In this document: piece after piece, positions 13,228-25,139 of the stretch
Layout of the letters: each line of letters opens with the position of its first letter
How positions within the stretch are numbered: the stretch's first letter is position 1
From: Tetrahymena thermophila SB210
Lineage: Eukaryota; Ciliophora; Oligohymenophorea; Hymenostomatida; Tetrahymenidae
Assembly (NCBI RefSeq): GCF_000189635.1
Contig: NW_002476434.1
Coordinates: 806,001 to 870,000 of the forward strand
Reading direction: 5' to 3'
Length of the DNA stretch: 64,000 nt
Made by a program: the position numbers and the translations under genes
Notes under the pieces: generated by a model
Told to the model about the DNA's origin: nothing
Database searches by the model: none
Seen by the model: the letters and a program-made list of their open reading frames with translations, nothing else

Positions 13228-14915
13228 TTGGAGCAAGGAATAAGAAAATAGTTTTAAAATAAAAATTATATAGTTACACTTTTTAAAGTTTTATTGCCAA
13301 AAAAATTTATTTCAATTTTTAAATATCCCTTAAAAATTGATAAAATTTTACAATAATTAAAAGTTATTTTTATCCTTTTTTAATAAACAGATTTTAAATA
13401 TATAAAAAGTAGATTACTCAGTTTGTAATTATGCAATTAAGCATCCGTATACACCTATCTTATAGATTATTGAAAGATTTAATATATTACCTCATTTTTA
13501 TTTATTTCAAATTTGTTTGATATTTTGAGACTTGATAAGAAAAAAAGGAAACAAACAATAAAAGACCTTGATAAAGTTGGATATTAAATACTCAGAAAAT
13601 ACAATATATAACTATAAATCAATTGCTACGATACCCAGAGTAGTTAGTACATGTACAAAGATATATTTATTTCCTAAATTAAATTAAAATAAAATAATTT
13701 TTTATTTTTAAATACAATAAATTATAAAACTTATTTACAAAAGATATTTATTTTTTATTTTCTTAGAATATATTGAGATATTTCTTTTAAAAACTAAATT
13801 TTACTAATTATGATGTTTGCTTTCTTAAATAACACTAAATTATTTCTATTAAGATATAATTATTTAAAAAAAGATATATCTCTTTAAGAGAGAATTGCTT
13901 CTGTAAAATTGTAGAATAAAGAGTTAATATAAATTAACAATTAAAAAAATTTTTTTTTATCAAATAAAATATAAATTAATTAATTACTGGAAAGATAGAT
14001 ATATCTAAAGCAAATATTTTTGATAAATCCCTAAATAAAAGTAAATTACATTCGCTTAATAAATTATTATGACCATTCGCATGAAATATTTATATATTTG
14101 TTTGAGCAAGATCTCTATTTTAATCTAAGAAATTTTTTTAAGAGTTAAAAGAAAAAATAGCATTTAAAATTAATTTTCATTTTATTATTCAAAAGGATTA
14201 TTTGATAAAATTTTATTATTAAAATACTTAACAAATTTTTTCATAAATTTTAATCTTAGAAATTTAATTGCATATTAATATATGTTTTTCTTAAATTATC
14301 AAAAACTCCATAAAAATTTATAAAAAAATAAAATAGAATTAATAAATAAATAATTTAATACAACTTATAAAAACTACTCATACTTCATAAAAAAATTTTG
14401 AATTAAAGAGTAATTAACCTATGTAAAATAGATATTAAAAGCTTAGATTAATTCAAGTAAAACAAAAATGAATTCTAACGAATAAATTAATAATTGGCTA
14501 ACTAAATTTTAAGATTAAATCTTATATGTAAAAATGAATGAACATAATTCCTTTAAAATCACAAAATTATAAAAATTTTTTTTTAGGAGCGAAAAGAGGT
14601 AATTATTATAAGATAGAAGTTGATATAGGAAGGAGGATCAGTCAGCAATTTGATGAACAATCGATTAAATAGATTAACAAAATAAATGGTTTTCTATTAC
14701 ATGAATAATTAAATAAAAAGAAAGGTGAAAAATTTATTGGGTTTTTTAGATGCTTGCTTAGTCTTTATTTTTTTTTTGTCTAAAATATATATAAGAATAT
14801 AATAAAAACAAAACGATTAAATACATATATCAAACATTTGATAATTAGCAGAAAGAAGAATAGGGATTAAAGACAAACAAAAAACACTTTAAATAATAAA
14901 TAGTATTTAAAAACT
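10438..14915. other. 4.5-kb AT desert between two divergent related genes
   Basis: No open frame longer than noise with coding character was found on either strand. The region is long A/T runs with one TATC microsatellite (13191-13227). The last ~330 bp before the gene at 14916 are slightly richer in purines and G (for example around 14585-14645) and may be leader or promoter. No tRNA or other RNA gene was recognised. Confidence 0.55.
13191..13227. repeat. (TATC)n microsatellite
   Basis: About nine perfect TATC/CTAT units in intergenic DNA. A similar tract occurs at 23036-23094. Confidence 0.95.
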
Positions 14916-16535
14916 ATGTCATCCATCTTAGCAAGATTTCCTCCACATTTAATAGCTTAAGTGCAACATGAAGTTCACGATTTAAAAGAAGATTTTTTAA
15001 GTCTGATCTACGAAATCAACAAAAATGAAAAACCTGTTTGGACAATTTTAAAGGAATTGAAAGATTCTATACCAGTATTTATAGATTAATATATATACAA
15101 AGTGCTTTCTTAAAAATATGATTCTAACAAAATCAAAGAGCTGAAGAAAAAAATGCCAAAAAAATCATTAATGAACTGTCGTCAGCATCTAAATTAGTTG
15201 ATTAGTGCTATTGAGCAAGAGAATCTTGTTTAAGAATATTTGAAAAGCCTAGTCTTGATAATTAATAACACTAATTCTAGTGGATAAGAATTTTCCTATT
15301 TGCGTCACTCTAAAAACTGGAGGAATTCAATTAAAATGAAATTGTTAGCCCTAATGCTTCTGGTTTACTAGTTTTCTCTCGAAAAGCAAAAAAATATTTT
15401 CAATATTGTTGATTTATGGTATAAAATATATCCTGAGACACCTATTTGGTAATTGAAGGATGATCGCTACTTGACAAAAGATAATAACAATAAGAATAAA
15501 GAAGACTTAAGTATAATTTCTAACTAATCTGATGCTGGTAACAGTGGAAACTCCCTTCAACATAAAGACTATAATAAGGGAGGTAAAAGTTCACTCAAGA
15601 AAGGCTGTAACAAGGAGGATGATTTGATTTCTTATGAGTTGGAACTTCTAGAATAAGAGTTTAATAGAAATTTGCGCATTTCTAATACAGATTAAGAGTA
15701 GATTAAAAAAGGAAAAAGAGAAAACAAGCAGTGTATTCACAAAGATATGTATGAAAATGACAGTTCAAGTGCAGGAGCAAATCTAATTTATGAAGATGAA
15801 GAATCAACAACATAAGAAGAAGAATACGAAGATGATTCATTAGATAATTAATAAATAAAAAGTGCTTCAATTAAGGACCAGTAGAGTGCAAGAAAGAAAA
15901 ATAGAAGAATTTAAACAAATTTTGCAAAATAGAGTAGAAAATATCGAAATGAAGCCTTTTCACCTACAAGATAATTAAGTGATTTGACTAACTAGTTTGA
16001 TAAAATTCATATTGAAACTGAATAAGTGTAAAGCTAAAACGCTGATCTAATTTACTAACCTAACATAAATAACACAGATGAATAAATAAATAGATAAATT
16101 AATATATACCATTAATTTTCATTAGAAAACAGCACATAATCTAATGTCTAAAATACTTTAGCACATATTTAATCATCACCATTTCTACCCTTAAGTGATA
16201 CCACTAATGTAGTTTCATAAATAAAAAAGCATAATTCATTTAATAGTAACTCCCCATTATCATAATAATAATTGAATCCTAACTTAGGTTCTAATTTATT
16301 TGGTTCTCATGCTCACAATTTACAAAACGAAAACAGCTACTAGCCAATTTAATAATATTTAGAGACTTAATAAATAAATTAGTAAAACCATTTGCAAACT
16401 TAAAAATATCAACAAAATACTTAGCCTAGTAATATCCCTATTGTTCCTATTTTAAGGAATCCATGCCATTAAGTATTTGAAATTCCCTTGTAAGGAAATA
16501 GTAATAGTTTTAATTTCTTCATTTCATCTTAATGA
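14916..16535 (+). CDS. Lineage-specific protein, helical N-half plus Q/N-rich tail (family member B)
   Basis: A single exon of 539 residues closing on TGA. Residues ~1-190 are helical: an N-terminal segment (MSSILARFPPHLIAQVQHE), a Lys-rich helix, then NWRNSIKMKLLALMLLVYQF and a Trp-containing stretch (IVDLWYKIYPETPIWQ). The same order, spacing and W-R-x-x-I-[RK]-x-K signature occur in the protein at 9172-10437, which supports common ancestry. From ~200 onward it is disordered. First comes an acidic/Lys part with runs such as EEEYEDD, then a long Gln/Asn/Ser tail in which almost every Gln is TAA or TAG. There is no signal peptide or TM span. The aliphatic LLALMLLVY segment is too short and too flanked by charge to be called a membrane helix. 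Function is unknown. Confidence 0.85.
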
Positions 16536-17484
16536 ATTAAAAACAATTATCAAATTACCTAAATTTTACAAAGCAAACGAATAGTGAACAAATAAATAAA
16601 TAAATCAATAAATAATATCTCTTGAATGAAAAAATGTGATTTTTTAAATGAAATAATATTTTTTAATGAATAAGTGAGCACTAGTTATAGCAGTCACCTT
16701 TACTTAGTTTTTAACAATTATAAAACTATTAAACTCTTTTCAATATGTTTTTTTTCAATAATAATTTGCTAAAAAACAAAATTTCTTTATCTTTATTTTA
16801 ATTTAGTGTTTATCTGAAAAGTTATCCAATTATTAAAATAAATATTTTACAAACGAAACATGTCTTCATTCAATTTATAAAAATACAATTAATTAATTTA
16901 ATTTTTGTTCTTCTCTCATTAATTACAATCTGTTTATTTTAAATATCCCCTCTAAAAAATTTTTTAAATAGTTAAATATAAATCTAGAATTTTTTTAATT
17001 ACATTAGGGTAAAAAATAAAATTTTTTTAGCAATAAAATTTAGCTTGTCTCTTTATCTTGAAAATAATTTTGTTATAAACTAATGTTATATTTATATTTT
17101 AACATCTAAGTGCTAACAACATAATTTTTATTGGCAAATAAATAACTATAAAAAATAAGTAATGTATCAATAAGTAAAATTACAAAATAAAGAAATTTAT
17201 AAATATATGGAGAAACTCAGATGTTTACAAAAAATAAATTAAAATTATTTTTATAATAGAAAATTTAAGTAATTAATTATTAAAGTATATTTATTATGTT
17301 TTAAAAAATAAATATTGGTAAACAGATATACTCAAATAGTTAATGTTATTTTATAGAATTCAAAATTTGAAAAGATTATTAATTTATTTACTTATTTATT
17401 TATTGAATACTAACGATACAAAAGAGTTAACACTCAGATAATCAAATACAAATAAATTATTTAATTTAAACGGCTAAATATTAA
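16536..17484. other. AT-rich intergenic region
   Basis: No coding frame on either strand. It contains short AAAT-type repeats near 16590-16620 and otherwise shows nothing recognisable. Confidence 0.6.
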
Positions 17485-20400
17485 ATGGAAAATTAAAAAC
17501 ACATTTTAAGTCCATTAGAAATAGGAGAAATTGTACATCCTAGTAATTGTATTGTTAAAGATGTACGCCTTTCCTTAAATTTAAATAAAATATAAGTAAG
17601 TATTGATTGTCATTTAGATTCAGTTTTATTATGAAAAATATTATATGCAAACTACATGTTTTAATTGATTAAAAAAAGAGAGATCATTCGACAGGTAAGG
17701 GATTTAATGGTACTCTAAAACTCATCAACCAACTTGAAAACATAGTTAATAAACCTTAAAAAAATTAAGCTAATATATTAGAGATTAGAAGATCTTCTCT
17801 GCTTAGGGCTTCGAACTAATTGCCTTCATCTAGGTCTCAAAGATCATCATCTCAAATACAATTAAAATAAATACCTTTACCTTCTAATATTTCACATACG
17901 CCTAGCATGTGCCATGCATTTATGAGTAAAAGAAGTAGGTGCTCATCAAATATTCCAAACAATTAAAATCCAAATAACTCTTCTTCAAATAAAGAAAATA
18001 TGGCTTAAAGTAAATAAAATATCACAATTTTTAAATTTATTTTAAATAAAAAGCAAATTATTTATTTATACAGATATCTAATGTAATTTTTTTGTTTAAA
18101 TAGATAGCCACCGTCTTAGTACCTTTGAAAATTCTATGATTGCAGCAGATACTAAAAGTACTAATTAACCTTTAAATTCAGCAAGAACTTCATTAAATTT
18201 ACCTTCATCGTCATCTTAAGCTCATAGTAGCAGCAATGGAAATAATAATAATACTTCTTTAAGCAAATCTATACTGAGGAAATATAGCAAATAAATAAAA
18301 TCTATTCAAGATGAGTCAAATCATGTGAATTCTCTATATAAAAAAGGACATGATTAAAAACAAGTAGATCTATAAAACTAATTTGAAAAGTAGTGTAATG
18401 GAAATAACAATAGTAATAACAATAATCATAATTTACCTTTAACTTCAGTTAACTTCTAAGCAGTAACTAAAGAAATTAACGAATATATGTAAGCAAGATC
18501 TAAGAGCTTAATTATATATGAAGATGATTGCTAAAAGAAATTTTATGATAATGTAATTTTATTGTTAAGTATGTTTGAAAATTACTCTCAGAAATCATAA
18601 AAAATAAATGAACACATAAAAGATGTGTTAAATGAAGTTTTTACTTCTCTAACATCATCATTTAGTAAAGGGCCAGTCTGTCAAATGTAACTTAGCTAAT
18701 CTTATTAAAAAATAAAAAGATGCATTTAGACTATGTCATAAAATGGTTTGGGGTAGCTATTTCCCTTTTATAATGCTTCTGTGTTGGACATTTGTGATTT
18801 TTAAAATAAAGTATAAATGAAAATTTTAAATTAAAACTAGCTATCTAAATTGGATGAAAATACTGAACAAGCTATCATAATGAAGTAAATTGCTTTTTAT
18901 GCAGTTTTATTTGATTTAAATTTGCTTTTTTGATCAAATTTTTTTGTAATGCAAATTTTCAATAAAATAGAAAGGCTCAAGATAATAGAAAGTAAATGGA
19001 TTTATTAGAAAAGTTAGAATAATTAAAAATTGAAAATGAGCTTTATAAAGTAAATAAAATTTAAAATAAATAATTTGATAATATAAAAAAAATTTTTAAT
19101 TTATCAGAAGTAGAAGGTTTAGCTCGAGCAAGCATTTAACAGTACTTTGGAAAAATAAAAAAAAGAAAATAAAGAAATTCAAAAGCAAAATAGAGATTTA
19201 AGCAAAGAAAATATGAAACTTAGACTTCAAATAGATAATCTCTAAAGAGAGATCGAAATGCAAAGCAACTTAAATAACACAAAATCAAATTATTAGAATA
19301 TGTCATATTTTGATTCTATAAATAATACTACCATTGTTGATGAGAAAAAAACTTTAGAATAAAACTATTTTACTGGCTGCTTACCAAATTTAAATCAATA
19401 ATTTTATCATTTCAATTCTGTCGTTTCAGATTAGGATTAATTTTGGTATTTGCCTTTTGAAATAAAATTTTGGAGCTAGCTAAATCAATATAACAATTAA
19501 ATCTTAAAATAAGAAAAATTCTTTACTTAAAGGGAAATTGATTTCATGATATCTACTTTTATTGAAACTCATCTAAATGATGAAGATACTTCATTTAAGT
19601 TCGCTGATTCTTTACTTGTAAATTTAACTAAAAATTTTATTTTTTTTAAAATCAATATTTTTTGGTCTAATAGAAATTTATTTGATTGTAATCAATAAAA
19701 TAAAAATTTATTGAATAACATTTTAAAAAAATAGAAATATTTCAAACAAGAAAAGGGATGTGATTCATTTGAATCTATGAAAAAACTTATTCAATTTTAG
19801 AAAAGTAATTGTTAAGTAAGCTGTCTACACTAAATTTTTTATAGAATCTTCAATATCTAACATGACGATAATGATAATCTTATTTAAGAATTGTTATTAA
19901 TTGAATAAAACTATTCCTTCAATCAGTCCATAAGACAACACTCCTCCACATATTAAAATGCTTATATTAAAATTTATAAAATTTTGCAAGAAGAATCCTC
20001 AAAAAATAAAATGTAATATTACAAGCAATAATAATACCTTTTAGTAAATTTTATTTTATTGTTATTTATAGACAAAAACAAAGCAACATACAACTTAATT
20101 TGCTAATTACAATTATAAAGAAGATTTTCGAAGATTCAGATGACTATGATTGGTAATGGAGAGTAAGTTTACCTTTGTTATTAAGTAAATCTGAAATGAA
20201 ATTTTGTGGAGATATGTAAAAAGACTAACAGTAATTCCTTATGCTTTTGCATGGTTATTTACTTAATAGGTTTAAGTTAGACTAATAAGATTCTTCTATA
20301 TAGATGAGTGATTTAAACATAAAAGAGTTCAGTAGTTTATTTTATGATATTTCAGATATCTGCAGTGAAAGAATTTAAAAAAAATATAAAGAATTAATCT

Positions 20401-21156
20401 TTTTTGATTAATCATAAATTAATAATATATATGAGTCACTAAATGAAAAGCAGAGAAATAAAAAATAACTTATTAAAATCGGAATTGAAGTTTCTTAATA
20501 ACTTTAAAAATGTTCATTGTCTATAATAGAGGCTACTTCTATTGTTGTAAGTCTTCTTTTTTAAAAATTATGTATGACATGGTCATCTCTTAAAAATGTA
20601 AAATTATATATTTAATTTCAAATCATTTTATTTTGATCTCTTTTTCATCTAAATTAGGTTTAAAATTTCTTTGAAGAAAGTAATCGGGTTTATGAGTTAA
20701 ATAAAATTTTACAAAATATTGGATTAAATTTAGAATAATATGAAATTTATGATTCAATAGCAAAGATTTAATGCTCTTGTCTTGACATAAAAAGCTAATA
20801 GGAGTAAATAGATGTTAGAATGCATTTATAAAAAAGAGATTATTCATCAGATGAAAGAGAAATATCAAAATTAATAGAAAACCACTTAACAAATTTGATA
20901 ATAAATAATTTAATTTAAAGAATAGGAAAAGCAGGTAACTAACTATCTTTATTATTTTTAATTATCTATTAAGAAATATTTTTAAATAGATTATCCCTCC
21001 ACTTTCTAATCAGTCAATTCTATAAAAGCGCCTTCAATAAGCATAGCTCATTATAGCAATAGGCTAACTGAAATTGACTAAGACTCAATTTTGGCGCTTA
21101 CTCAACCTAGCAAAATAATCTCACACGCTAATAATCATGACTTAAAAAAAATATGA
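17485..21156 (+). CDS. Large Ser/Asn-rich protein with central coiled coil, hypothetical
   Basis: Eight exons close in phase to 1,041 residues: 17485-17595, 17679-18009, 18104-18884, 18971-19049, 19108-20012, 20072-20546, 20658-20934, 20990-21156. The N-terminal ~250 residues are Ser/Asn/Arg-rich and disordered, with basic Ser patches such as SSRSQRSSSQ. A helical region of ~90 residues follows. A coiled coil of ~100 residues (~405-500) then carries heptad-like Leu/Lys/Gln/Glu content (KQMDLLEKLEQLKIENELYK and the following exon). The C-terminal half (~560-1000) is a mixed, aromatic-rich and probably folded region with FWYLPFEIKFW-like patches. No catalytic motif, signal peptide or TM segment was seen. 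A cytoskeletal or scaffold role would fit but is inference. The gene is convergent with the tectonic-like gene, 465 bp downstream. Confidence 0.75.
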
Positions 21157-21621
21157 ACTAATTAAATTTACTAAAAATATCACGTTTATTTATATAAAAT
21201 ACTTAAAATTTTACTTAAAAATAAAAATAAATTTAGTTAATTAAATTAAATATTATTAAGTTAATCATTGATTAATAAGAAATGGCTTAAATAAATGATA
21301 ATTTGGTTATTTTTATTTGCTAAAAATAAAATTAAAAATAATTTTTTAAAATAAATTTTTAATCTTCATCAATCAAAAACATATAAAAATTGATTTTTTT
21401 ATTTATTTATTATTTTAAAAGAAGCAATTTAAATAATGAAATAATAAAATAATTGATTTATATTTATTATGTTGTAACTAACTTAATAAGCATATCTAAA
21501 GTATTTACTAAAATAAATTACTATCATAATGTGAACATAAAGCAATAATGATATTTTAATTAATTAATTAATTTTAAAATCTATTATTTATATTTTCAAA
21601 ATTTATATTTTAAATACAAAT
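21157..21621. other. Spacer between two convergent genes
   Basis: Only A/T-rich sequence, presumably both 3' untranslated regions and polyadenylation sites. No feature was recognised. Confidence 0.6.
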
Positions 21622-22932
21622 TCAAAAAAATAAAATTGAAAGTAACCCAAGTAGAGTAGAAAGTGTGAAAACTAACTTTGATGCAGAAAGAAATGAGTAC
21701 AAAGGATAGAATAATCTATAGACATATTTGCTCAATCTATCTGTATAGGATTGCTCTTAAATGATATCTGAAGAACTTAGATATTAAAATGAAACAAGAG
21801 TTTTGCCACTAACTTTACTTTAGGTAATTACTGGAGAAGCTTAGCAATATATAATTTAAAAAGATGTGTTGTCTTTAGTTCCAATATCAGTGAAATATAT
21901 TATGTACTATTAAGTAGTATCACCTTGTTATATTCCAGTGCAACTTATTGCATCTTAACCAGAAACTTATTTTAGGCTATACACATATAAATTGGCTGAT
22001 GATAAATAAAAGATTCCACCAAATTTTATTTTTTATTGATACTAAATTGAACGTTAATCTACATTTAAATAGTTTCCATAAGAGTAACCTTGGTCTTTGG
22101 CAGTTACAGTACTTTAAGTATTATTTGGTTTGATATATATAATAAAATTATTGGAGTTGCCTGCTACATTACTTACTTGTTTAACTGATTCATTTCCATT
22201 TTCATCACTAATAAGTTCTATTTAGTTTCTATTTACTACTTAACCTTAGCATAAAGTGCTATAATTTATTATATCACGTTTAAGAACTGGAAGCAGTCTA
22301 CAAAAACCAAAGAAATCGGGAGCATAAAGTAATTGGGCTGATGATAATCTGTTAGGATTAGAACTCAATTAAGCATAGTTATAGTTTTCATAAAATAATA
22401 GGAAATCATTTATATTATAATTTAAAAATTGAGTTGGTTTACTAGCATCTATTTAGGTCATTGATAATAAATCATAATCTACTTAGGTACTGGTGGAACT
22501 TGTTGAGGAAGTGGTGGAAGTTTCTTAAGAATTGTAAAACATACCGCTGTATGCTTTGTTTTATCTAGCTAAACAAGCTATATTATTAATATAACTTGGA
22601 ATTAATTCATTAATGTCATTACGCAAGGTATCACAAAGAGGATAGTTGATAAGCATATAACTTTGTTCCATAGTTGTCTTTCTTTTAGTTGTAAAATAGT
22701 TTTGTTAATTAGTTTAGGTGTCTGTATCGCAAGAACAATCATAATCTCTTAGATATGTTATATCGCAAACGCAATTTGCTGAATCATAATTAATTAAATC
22801 TAAATCTTAGCTACTTGTATAATTTGCAGGTGTACTACTAGCTGGAGTAACGTAAATAAATGGATTCGTGTTTGTATTTTACGCTAGGGTTAAGCTAACT
22901 ATAATTGTAAGCAAATATATGAATTAAACCAT
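21622..22932 (-). CDS. Tectonic-like transition-zone membrane protein
   Basis: A single exon of 436 residues. It starts with a clear signal peptide (MVQFIYLLTIIVSLTLAQ). A Ser/Thr-rich linker follows, then a cysteine cluster (NCVCDITYLRDYDCSCD) resembling the Cys-rich start of the tectonic (DUF1619) domain. Further matching blocks are a second paired-Cys region (CDTLRNDINELIPSYINNIAC), FFGFCRLLPVL with a following Cys, and a beta-rich stretch with repeated SxxG/Y patterns. It ends in a C-terminal hydrophobic helix (LVFTLSTLLGLLSILFF) directly before the TGA, giving a type-I anchor with almost no cytosolic tail. Tectonics act in the MKS complex at the ciliary transition zone and control which membrane proteins enter cilia. 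That family role is established; its assignment here rests on eye-matched cysteine spacing and topology. An alternative is another secreted-type Cys-rich membrane protein. Confidence 0.7.
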
Positions 22933-23046
22933 TTTCTTTCTTTCTTTTTGTTTGTTTGTACTCCTTTCTTTTATATTTCTAAGAAATTATTTGAAATTAT
23001 TTAAAACGAACTACTGATTGATTATCGATCTATTTATTTATCTATA

Positions 23047-23081
<35 letters not shown>

Positions 23082-23975
23082 TTATTTATTTATTAGCTTT
23101 TATTGTCTTAGAATGTTTTATTTTAATTTTCAAATTTATTAAATTAAAAAAATATTGTTGGCATAAAATAATTGAAATACTTCTAATTTTTTTTAGTTTA
23201 CTGAAAAATAAATATTCTTCTATTTAAATAAAAAATGTCAATAAAAGAAATGAATATTTTAAAATTAAGATTTTTTAAAAATAATTAATTTTATAATAAT
23301 TTAATAAAATATTTATTTATTTATAAATAAAATTAATTGCTTGTTACTCAAATATTAATAAAATATTCTATACTTGCTTTGTTTTTGAAATTTGGTTGGA
23401 ATGGCTTTACTAGTAAAATCTTTTTTTATCATCAAAAATTAATCACAAATAATAATAAGAAAATCCAAATTAAATATTTTTGTAATAATAATATTTTTTA
23501 AATTATTATTGATTAAGTAAGGTTTTTGTTAATGTAAATTTAATGTTTTTTTATATTTGAGTAAAATTCTAGAATATTTTTTAAAAGGAAATAAGAACAA
23601 ATAGAGAAAAGCTAAAGAAAATTTTGTTTTTTTAAACTTATTTAGATATTATTTTTAGGTATACATACACATATAGAATGTACGTATAAAAGTAGGTATT
23701 ATATTAAAATACTAGAAGTAATGGCTATGATTTTTTATTTTAAATAGTTAAGTTAAATAGAATCTTTGTTTTAATAATTTAGGTGCATGTTTTAAATATA
23801 AATTTATTAAATAAGATAGAATTTATCTAGAATATTTTTACATTTTTTAATAGATTATTTTTTGTTTTTATTTTGTGAGATTGAGTTTATCATAAAAATT
23901 AAGATGTTTCAAATATTTTCACATCTAAGAAAAAGAAGAAATGAGAAAGGAAAATGTTTTTTATTTTTATTTTGT
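22933..23975. other. Intergenic region with TATC/TTTA microsatellite
   Basis: Apart from the microsatellite (23036-23094) and a pyrimidine-rich CTTT run just upstream of the tectonic-like start (22933-22975), only AT-rich sequence is present. No coding frame was accepted. Confidence 0.55.
23036..23094. repeat. (TATC)n(TTTA)n compound microsatellite
   Basis: About nine TATC units run directly into four TTTA units. It lies about 100 bp upstream of the tectonic-like start codon. Confidence 0.95.
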
Positions 23976-25139
23976 TCATTTAAACAGAGAAGACAAGAAG
24001 CAAGCTTTAGACTTTATTTGGCATCCTGATTGTTTGTTTTATTAGCAGGTGTTAGCTTATAACTCAAATGAGTATTTTTTTAACTTTATTACAACTTCGT
24101 CAAGCTAGAAATTTAAGCAGCTTTACCTATTAATCAACTTTTCTTGCTTAAATTTATTTATAAATTGAAGAAATTCTAGAGAAAGCAGTTTGTCATAAAA
24201 TATATTTTTGTTATTACATGTTAGCTATTAACATTTATTTAAGCATATCATAAAGATAATTTTCATGGACATGGAAGCCAATTTTTAATCTTTCTAGTAG
24301 TTATTGCAGTTTTCTACAAGGATATCTATAAATTTATGATTGAATAAACGAAGTAAGTCAGTAGTACTACAGTCTCTCAGGCTTGTTTCAAAATATTTAA
24401 GAGCCTCAAGTTTGGCTTAATGATCATTAGAAAGTAAAAATTGTGTGTATTTACAATTATTGTTATTTGAATTGATACAGCATGGTTGGATTTATTTTTT
24501 TTATTTAGTTATGTAAGGCTGTTAAGCACTGATCGATTCTTCATTCATTTGCTAGTTATTTCTTTATAAAAAGCAATTAGATTCATTTTTATTCTAAGAT
24601 AATATTGCTTGTCCTTGCTAAATCTGCATTGATCCTTATACGAATTATAATTAATTATTATATACTTATAGAGCATTTTAACAAGAGTTTGAAAGATAGT
24701 TATTCGTTTCCCTTTCCATTTCTTCTTAAGGTTCTCTTTAATTCATGTATGAAAACTCAATTTATTATTATTATTATTATTTTTGGATTTAGCAATTACA
24801 AGGAGATTGTAAGAACTAATTTTAAAAAGTACTTGGATTTATAAATTATTCGGAGATATCAGTTTGTTAATTGAAACCTGAAGAAGCGCTATTTGAACTA
24901 AATGTAATACGTTTATTTTATTAGAATGATTGGAGATCTTCGTTAAATTTTCTGTTCTCCAACTAAAATAAATTTTAGTGCATAGTGTTAGTGTTAGTGT
25001 TAGTGTTTTGTGATGTACAATTGATTGAATTATTATCATAATTTCTAGAGTTTGATTTGATTAAACCAAGCATAGTTTATGTTGGAACATATGCTGGTGT
25101 ACGAATTTGATTTTAAGATTAAGTGATTTCTTCTTCCAT
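23976..25139 (-). CDS. PolyQ protein with short ARM-like helical core (paralogue 1)
   Basis: A single exon of 387 residues from MEEEITQSQNQ to TGA. The N-terminal ~240 residues are disordered: NTNTNTNT tandem dipeptides, a polyQ tract encoded by consecutive TAA codons (the TTA run near 24764-24782 on the + strand), and several Cys-containing QPCC/NNNC patches. The C-terminal part is helical: KLEALKYFETSLRD, LLRLFNHKFIDILVE, LASMSMKIIFMICL. The spacing suggests an armadillo/importin-alpha-like helical repeat. The same core occurs in the neighbour at 27562-28164 (ESMKYLRSQIKK, VFRLFHFKYLDILNE, EAIYNLCGIL), so they are probably paralogues. Importin-alpha is the closest family I can suggest, but there is no IBB domain and no classical Trp/Asn ARM signature, so the assignment is weak. 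Confidence 0.75.

Noticed and set aside
19618-19676. Possible extra intron in the gene at 17485-21156 (GTAAATTTA...AATAG)
   Set aside because: Removing it shifts the frame to an early TGA, while reading through stays open and in phase.
21948-22133. Standard-code frame on the + strand inside the tectonic-like gene
   Set aside because: The opposite strand has a complete 436-residue frame with signal peptide and cysteine motifs.
23018-23227. Frame of repeated YLSI units
   Set aside because: It is the translation of the TATC microsatellite, not a protein.
24605-25039. Overlapping standard-code frames on both strands
   Set aside because: They are out-of-frame shadows of the 387-residue minus-strand gene at 23976-25139.
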